Positions 13,659 through 16,762 of a DNA stretch of 16,762 bases are shown in pieces. Origin of the DNA: an uncultured Desulfomonile sp. (lineage in GTDB: Bacteria > Desulfobacterota > Desulfomonilia > Desulfomonilales > Desulfomonilaceae). The notes beneath the pieces were generated by a model that had not been told where the DNA came from, did not search any database, and saw nothing but the letters and a program-made list of their open reading frames with translations. Both the position numbers and the translations under genes were made by a program. Positions within the stretch are counted from its first letter, which is position 1, and each line of letters begins with the position of its first letter. Location of the stretch: assembly GCA_937915285.1 (NCBI GenBank), contig CALDNG010000434.1:1-16762 (forward strand), in the 5' to 3' direction.

Positions 13659-14999
13659 TCATGCGAAATTCTGTCTAAGGAAGGCCGGGATATGTGCGCC
13701 TTCCCTAGGTCCTATGGCAATTTCCCAGTTCGGTAGCTCTTCTTCCAGGTCTCCACTTATGATTGCTGCGGCCCCTGGAATGACCAGCTTTCGAATGTCT
13801 GTCTTTTCCTCTATTCCGCATTTCTTCACAAAGGGTCCGATCACATCACCGACGAACTTACCGGCTGCCCATGCCGTCAGGACCGACAGCCCGTCCGTGT
13901 TCAGAACCAGCAGCCATGACGGAACACGACTGGATTCAACCTCGCCGGAAACTATGAAGTAAGTGAGGGAGAAATTGCTGGTTATGAGTACAGGTGAGTT
14001 CTTGTCAGGATTGTTTATCGGATATATGCCCTGGTCGGTAGTCATTGGGCGTTGTGGGTCGGTATAGATGTTTAGCCTCTGCAACAGCAACGGGAACAGC
14101 AATTCGCCCTTGATGTCACTGAGAATTTCAATACCGGCATATTTGGCAATAAATGTGCCGGCAACTATTGCTTCACTGGTTATGTTGTCGGCCATCTCGC
14201 ATGGGAACACTATCGTCGGGAAACCTAGGGGACGATAGAGATTCTCAAGGGCTAACCGGCGGATCATGACCTGATCCCTTAGCTGGCCTGCTACTGTTCT
14301 ATCATTAGTGGCTAGGACTATGTCCTTCAATCCTTTTTCGGTAAGTTTGGCCGCCATCTTGGCCAAATCACCCGCCTTATCCGCTTTGATGGCCAGCGGA
14401 CAATCAAATTCCTTGGCCAGATCGCCCAAAGCTTCCAGGTTAGCTTCTGAGGCGGCATATATCAAGGGCTTGTTTTTCCCAATTGACCCTAGCGCGGCCT
14501 TGAAAGCGTCAACGCTTTCGCTGATCAAAACGACCGCTGCCCCTGCATCGGATGCCTTTTGGGCAACTAGCGCAAACCTGGCGGCGTCTCCAGTATCTTT
14601 TACTGCGACTATTTCTGATTTGAGCGTTAGACCTACACGCTCGTATCGTAATGTCCCAAAAGCCTTTAATTTGGCGTCAATGGATGCGTCACTGTCTGAA
14701 GCCAACAAAATGAATCCGAGCGCTGTTGGATTGTTGAAGGTTTTTTCATGCCTATAAAGTACCGTTTCTCCGCCGACTTTAACTGCTGCGTCGCCTGTTC
14801 CAATAACCACTGTCCTGATCGGAGGCGCAGAGGCCGAAGCCAGCTTTTCCTTGGCGTCTTCAGACACGTAAGGACACTGAGCTAACTCAGCCTTGCCTGC
14901 TGCCAGGTTCATGGCAAACGCCAAACAGGTCGGAACACCGCATTCCCCACAGTTCTTCTTCGGCATCATTTTGAAGATTTGAATTCCCGAAAGCGCCAT
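13659..14999 (-). CDS. acsC: Corrinoid iron-sulfur protein large (gamma) subunit
   Basis: AcsC, with AcsD, forms the corrinoid/iron-sulfur protein that carries the methyl group from the methyltransferase to acetyl-CoA synthase. The 446-residue product begins MALSGIQIFKMMPKKNCGECG. Cys17, Cys20, Cys25 and Cys42 bind the [4Fe-4S] cluster that keeps cobalt reduced. The middle is a TIM barrel, and the C-terminal part (from about 320, with TTDQGIYPINNPDKNSPVLITSNFS, LVLNTDGLSVLTAWAAGKF and IPGAAAIISGDLEEELP) is the corrinoid-binding region of the family. The ATG at 14999 is preceded by AGGAGG on the minus strand with 9 bases of spacing. It follows the synthase gene by 145 bases. No acsD follows it. 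Confidence 0.97.
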   Translation of the reverse strand: MALSGIQIFKMMPKKNCGECGVPTCLAFAMNLAAGKAELAQCPYVSEDAKEKLASASAPPIRTVVIGTGDAAVKVGGETVLYRHEKTFNNPTALGFILLASDSDASIDAKLKAFGTLRYERVGLTLKSEIVAVKDTGDAARFALVAQKASDAGAAVVLISESVDAFKAALGSIGKNKPLIYAASEANLEALGDLAKEFDCPLAIKADKAGDLAKMAAKLTEKGLKDIVLATNDRTVAGQLRDQVMIRRLALENLYRPLGFPTIVFPCEMADNITSEAIVAGTFIAKYAGIEILSDIKGELLFPLLLQRLNIYTDPQRPMTTDQGIYPINNPDKNSPVLITSNFSLTYFIVSGEVESSRVPSWLLVLNTDGLSVLTAWAAGKFVGDVIGPFVKKCGIEEKTDIRKLVIPGAAAIISGDLEEELPNWEIAIGPREGAHIPAFLRQNFA

Positions 15000-15076
15000 C
15001 GATTAAAACCTCCTTTTCGAGGCAATTATACCCAAATAAATTGAAGTTGTTTTATTTGCCCTTAAAACAAGCTATT

Positions 15077-15103
15077 GAGGGAACGCCACCTCGGCGCTCC
15101 CTC
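15077..15103 (-). other. GC-rich hairpin between the acetyl-CoA synthase gene and acsC
   Basis: An 11-base stem with one mismatch (15077-15087 with 15093-15103, loop ACCTC) lies 41 bases past the synthase stop. On the minus strand the following sequence is AATAGCTTGTTTTAAGG, so a T-run starts only some 7-8 bases later. It could be a partial terminator that lowers acsC expression relative to the synthase, or an RNA processing or stability element. Which one cannot be decided from sequence. Confidence 0.55.
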
Positions 15104-15144
15104 GCTGACTCAATCACTATAACATGAAAAGTGACTACGTGTCA

Positions 15145-16762
15145 CTAACCAACTATTGAATCCATGGCAAGAGCGGGATGCTCTTTTTCCTGCAGGAAGG
15201 CGTAGATTTCGTCTTCGGTCACGCCAACCGTCTCGTCGGCAATCCTGTCGGCGAGGTTTGAGATGCCAAATTTTTCGCCCTGGGCATTGATCTTGTCCCT
15301 GAGCATTTCCTTAAGCCCCCTGGGGAGCCATACCAGTCTTCTGATTCCACCCTCGGCTCCGACGAACTTGTCAGAGACGATATAGAGTTTGGAATGTCCC
15401 ACGAATCCCGGTGTCACGTTTCCACCACCGGCGCTTCCTGCGAGCGTCGTGAACTTCATACCGCAAGGAGTCATGCCTTTATAGTCACGATCAACCGTCA
15501 TAACGCCGTTGCAGACCGGAAGAACCGCAGCGATGCACTCAAAGCAACCGCATGAAGTCATGGGAGATTCCATGATGGAATAGGCGCTGCACTCTCCGAC
15601 CTTGCCTCTTGAGGCCTGGCTTACAAAGGCGTTGACGCCCTCCCATTGGCCAAGTCTCTCGTCAACGGTCTTTCCCTTGTCGATCGGCTGGTTTGGCCCG
15701 GTGGGGTTAATCTCGTTAGAAGCCTTGCAGTCCAGCCAGTTGTATGCGCCGCACAGTCCGGTTCTCTCAGGAGTTACCACGCAAACGTGCGTAGGAGCAA
15801 AACTCTGGCAAAGAGTGCAGGAATAATAAATATTCTCGTCTTCATCCTTCATGCCCTGGACACGGGCGTCTCTAACAGCATAAGAATCTCTGGCCTTTTT
15901 CAGTAGTTCTTCGCACTTGGCCTGTTCGGTGAAAATGGTCACTTTCACCTTGTCAAGCACTGACCCGAAATCCTGATGGTATTTGGCGTGAAGAATTGAG
16001 CCGATGTGTTTCAGTGAGAAGCCTTTTTCAACAGCGCCCTTTCCGATACGAACCCAGGCGATGTCTCTCTGTCCTATGTGCATGAGGCCCTGAGCATAGT
16101 TAATAAGGTGGTGAATCTGCCTTTCCAGGATCGGTTCGAAGTCAGACTGCATCTTTCTTCCGGCTACCTCTACATAAATGCCTAGAGGTATGCGCGATCC
16201 GGGTTTGATGTCTTTCAGGTCCGGACCAACCAGATCGACCTGACCGTCCTCGATCTCGTTCATGTCCTTCATGACGGTAAGCTCGACACCGATGGTCTTT
16301 CCGCCGCCGGCTTCCATGTAGATGTCTTCTCCACGGATACGCTCACCCTCGAAGGCGGGACCGTATGCAACCGGAACAGGAACTTCCGTGACCGTTACCT
16401 TCAGGCCGCGGACTTCAATGGCTTTGGCCACGATGTCCTTGTGAGGAATGTTGGATACGACGTGTTCGTAAGTGCACACACCTGTGGGCAGAATTTGTGG
16501 AATGGGTGTATCGGCTATTGTCGGGAAGCCATAGTTGATGACGCCAGCTGCAGCGGCATACCATTCGTCGGAAACATCACCCAACGCCAGGACGAATGCG
16601 AACACGCGGTCTTTGTTGTATATGAGCACCTTCCTGAAATCGCCAGGCTGGATACCACCGAAGCTCAAGGTCGCCCTGGTAGCAAAACCGACTGCAAAAA
16701 TAGCTGAAGAAATATCCGGACCAAAGGGGACCAGACGTGTAGGCCAGCCGACCTGCACTCCT
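15145..16762 (-). CDS. acsB: Acetyl-CoA synthase (CODH/ACS beta subunit), 5' end outside window
   Basis: The enzyme condenses a corrinoid-bound methyl group, CO from the partner CO dehydrogenase, and CoA into acetyl-CoA at the nickel-iron-sulfur A-cluster. About 538 C-terminal residues are visible; the coding frame continues through the right edge. Aligning GWPTRLVPFGPD from memory with the Moorella protein suggests that roughly 200 N-terminal residues lie outside, including the CODH-contacting domain; that is how a bacterial AcsB differs from the shorter archaeal CdhC. Counting from the GTG at 16758, A-cluster ligands are Cys314, Cys317, Cys326, Cys336 (YYSCTLCQSF, HVCVVTPERTGLCG) and Cys403, Cys405 (TSCGCFE), the last pair bridging the nickels. 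All six are present, so the enzyme looks active. It is followed by acsC. Confidence 0.97.
   Translation of the reverse strand, partial: GVQVGWPTRLVPFGPDISSAIFAVGFATRATLSFGGIQPGDFRKVLIYNKDRVFAFVLALGDVSDEWYAAAAGVINYGFPTIADTPIPQILPTGVCTYEHVVSNIPHKDIVAKAIEVRGLKVTVTEVPVPVAYGPAFEGERIRGEDIYMEAGGGKTIGVELTVMKDMNEIEDGQVDLVGPDLKDIKPGSRIPLGIYVEVAGRKMQSDFEPILERQIHHLINYAQGLMHIGQRDIAWVRIGKGAVEKGFSLKHIGSILHAKYHQDFGSVLDKVKVTIFTEQAKCEELLKKARDSYAVRDARVQGMKDEDENIYYSCTLCQSFAPTHVCVVTPERTGLCGAYNWLDCKASNEINPTGPNQPIDKGKTVDERLGQWEGVNAFVSQASRGKVGECSAYSIMESPMTSCGCFECIAAVLPVCNGVMTVDRDYKGMTPCGMKFTTLAGSAGGGNVTPGFVGHSKLYIVSDKFVGAEGGIRRLVWLPRGLKEMLRDKINAQGEKFGISNLADRIADETVGVTEDEIYAFLQEKEHPALAMDSIVG

Noticed and set aside
14308..14757. 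Plus-strand open frame of about 149 codons opposite acsC
   Set aside because: It is fully inside a certain gene on the other strand, with low-complexity Ala/Ser composition.
1..16762. tRNA, rRNA, CRISPR arrays, insertion sequences, toxin-antitoxin or phage genes
   Set aside because: Reading both strands gave no cloverleaf-like sequence, no regularly spaced direct repeats and no transposase, integrase or phage-type proteins.

Overview
The window holds the downstream part of a bacterial spc/alpha ribosomal-protein operon, a middle stretch of small and poorly characterised genes, and part of a carbon-fixation (Wood-Ljungdahl, CODH/ACS) gene cluster on the opposite strand. The acetyl-CoA synthase with a complete A-cluster motif, the corrinoid iron-sulfur protein large subunit and the methyltetrahydrofolate methyltransferase point to a strict anaerobe using the reductive (or oxidative) acetyl-CoA pathway. 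Together with proteobacterial-looking ribosomal and SecY proteins, moderate GC and a likely sigma-54 promoter, this suggests a member of the Desulfobacterota (old Deltaproteobacteria). That placement is from memory of protein families, not a search.

Left part (1 to about 6842, + strand): end of rplR, then rpsE, rpmD, rplO, secY, adk, rpmJ, rpsM, rpsK, rpsD, rpoA and rplQ, closed by a strong intrinsic terminator. The order is classical, except that adk is followed directly by rpmJ with no map or infA between them. Six of the eleven complete genes appear to start with GTG or TTG; the choices are supported by well-placed Shine-Dalgarno sequences or by homologous N-termini.

Middle part (about 6896 to 12449): an orphan CbiO/EcfA-like ABC ATPase lacking several normally invariant catalytic residues; an FtsB/DivIC-like divisome protein behind a very good sigma-70 promoter; a 58-residue minus-strand protein ending in a CQLGCF-type motif; a DUF2156-family protein with possible divergent overlapping promoters shared with that small gene; a stand-alone receiver-domain protein on the minus strand with a near-consensus sigma-54 promoter; a secreted lipocalin-like protein; and a six-helix membrane protein that I do not recognise.

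Right part (12500 to the end, - strand): transcribed leftward, the acetyl-CoA synthase gene (5' end outside the window), acsC and an acsE-like methyltransferase gene, ending at a hairpin terminator shared with the convergent membrane-protein gene. AcsE moves a methyl group from methyltetrahydrofolate to the corrinoid protein, of which AcsC is the large subunit, and the synthase joins that methyl to CO and CoA. The small corrinoid subunit gene (acsD) is not in the visible part.

No RNA genes, CRISPR arrays, insertion sequences or phage genes were seen. I did not find a clearly new multi-gene system. The best leads are the catalytically atypical ATPase, the sigma-54-controlled receiver, the CQLGCF mini-protein with its divergent promoter region, and the unknown membrane protein.
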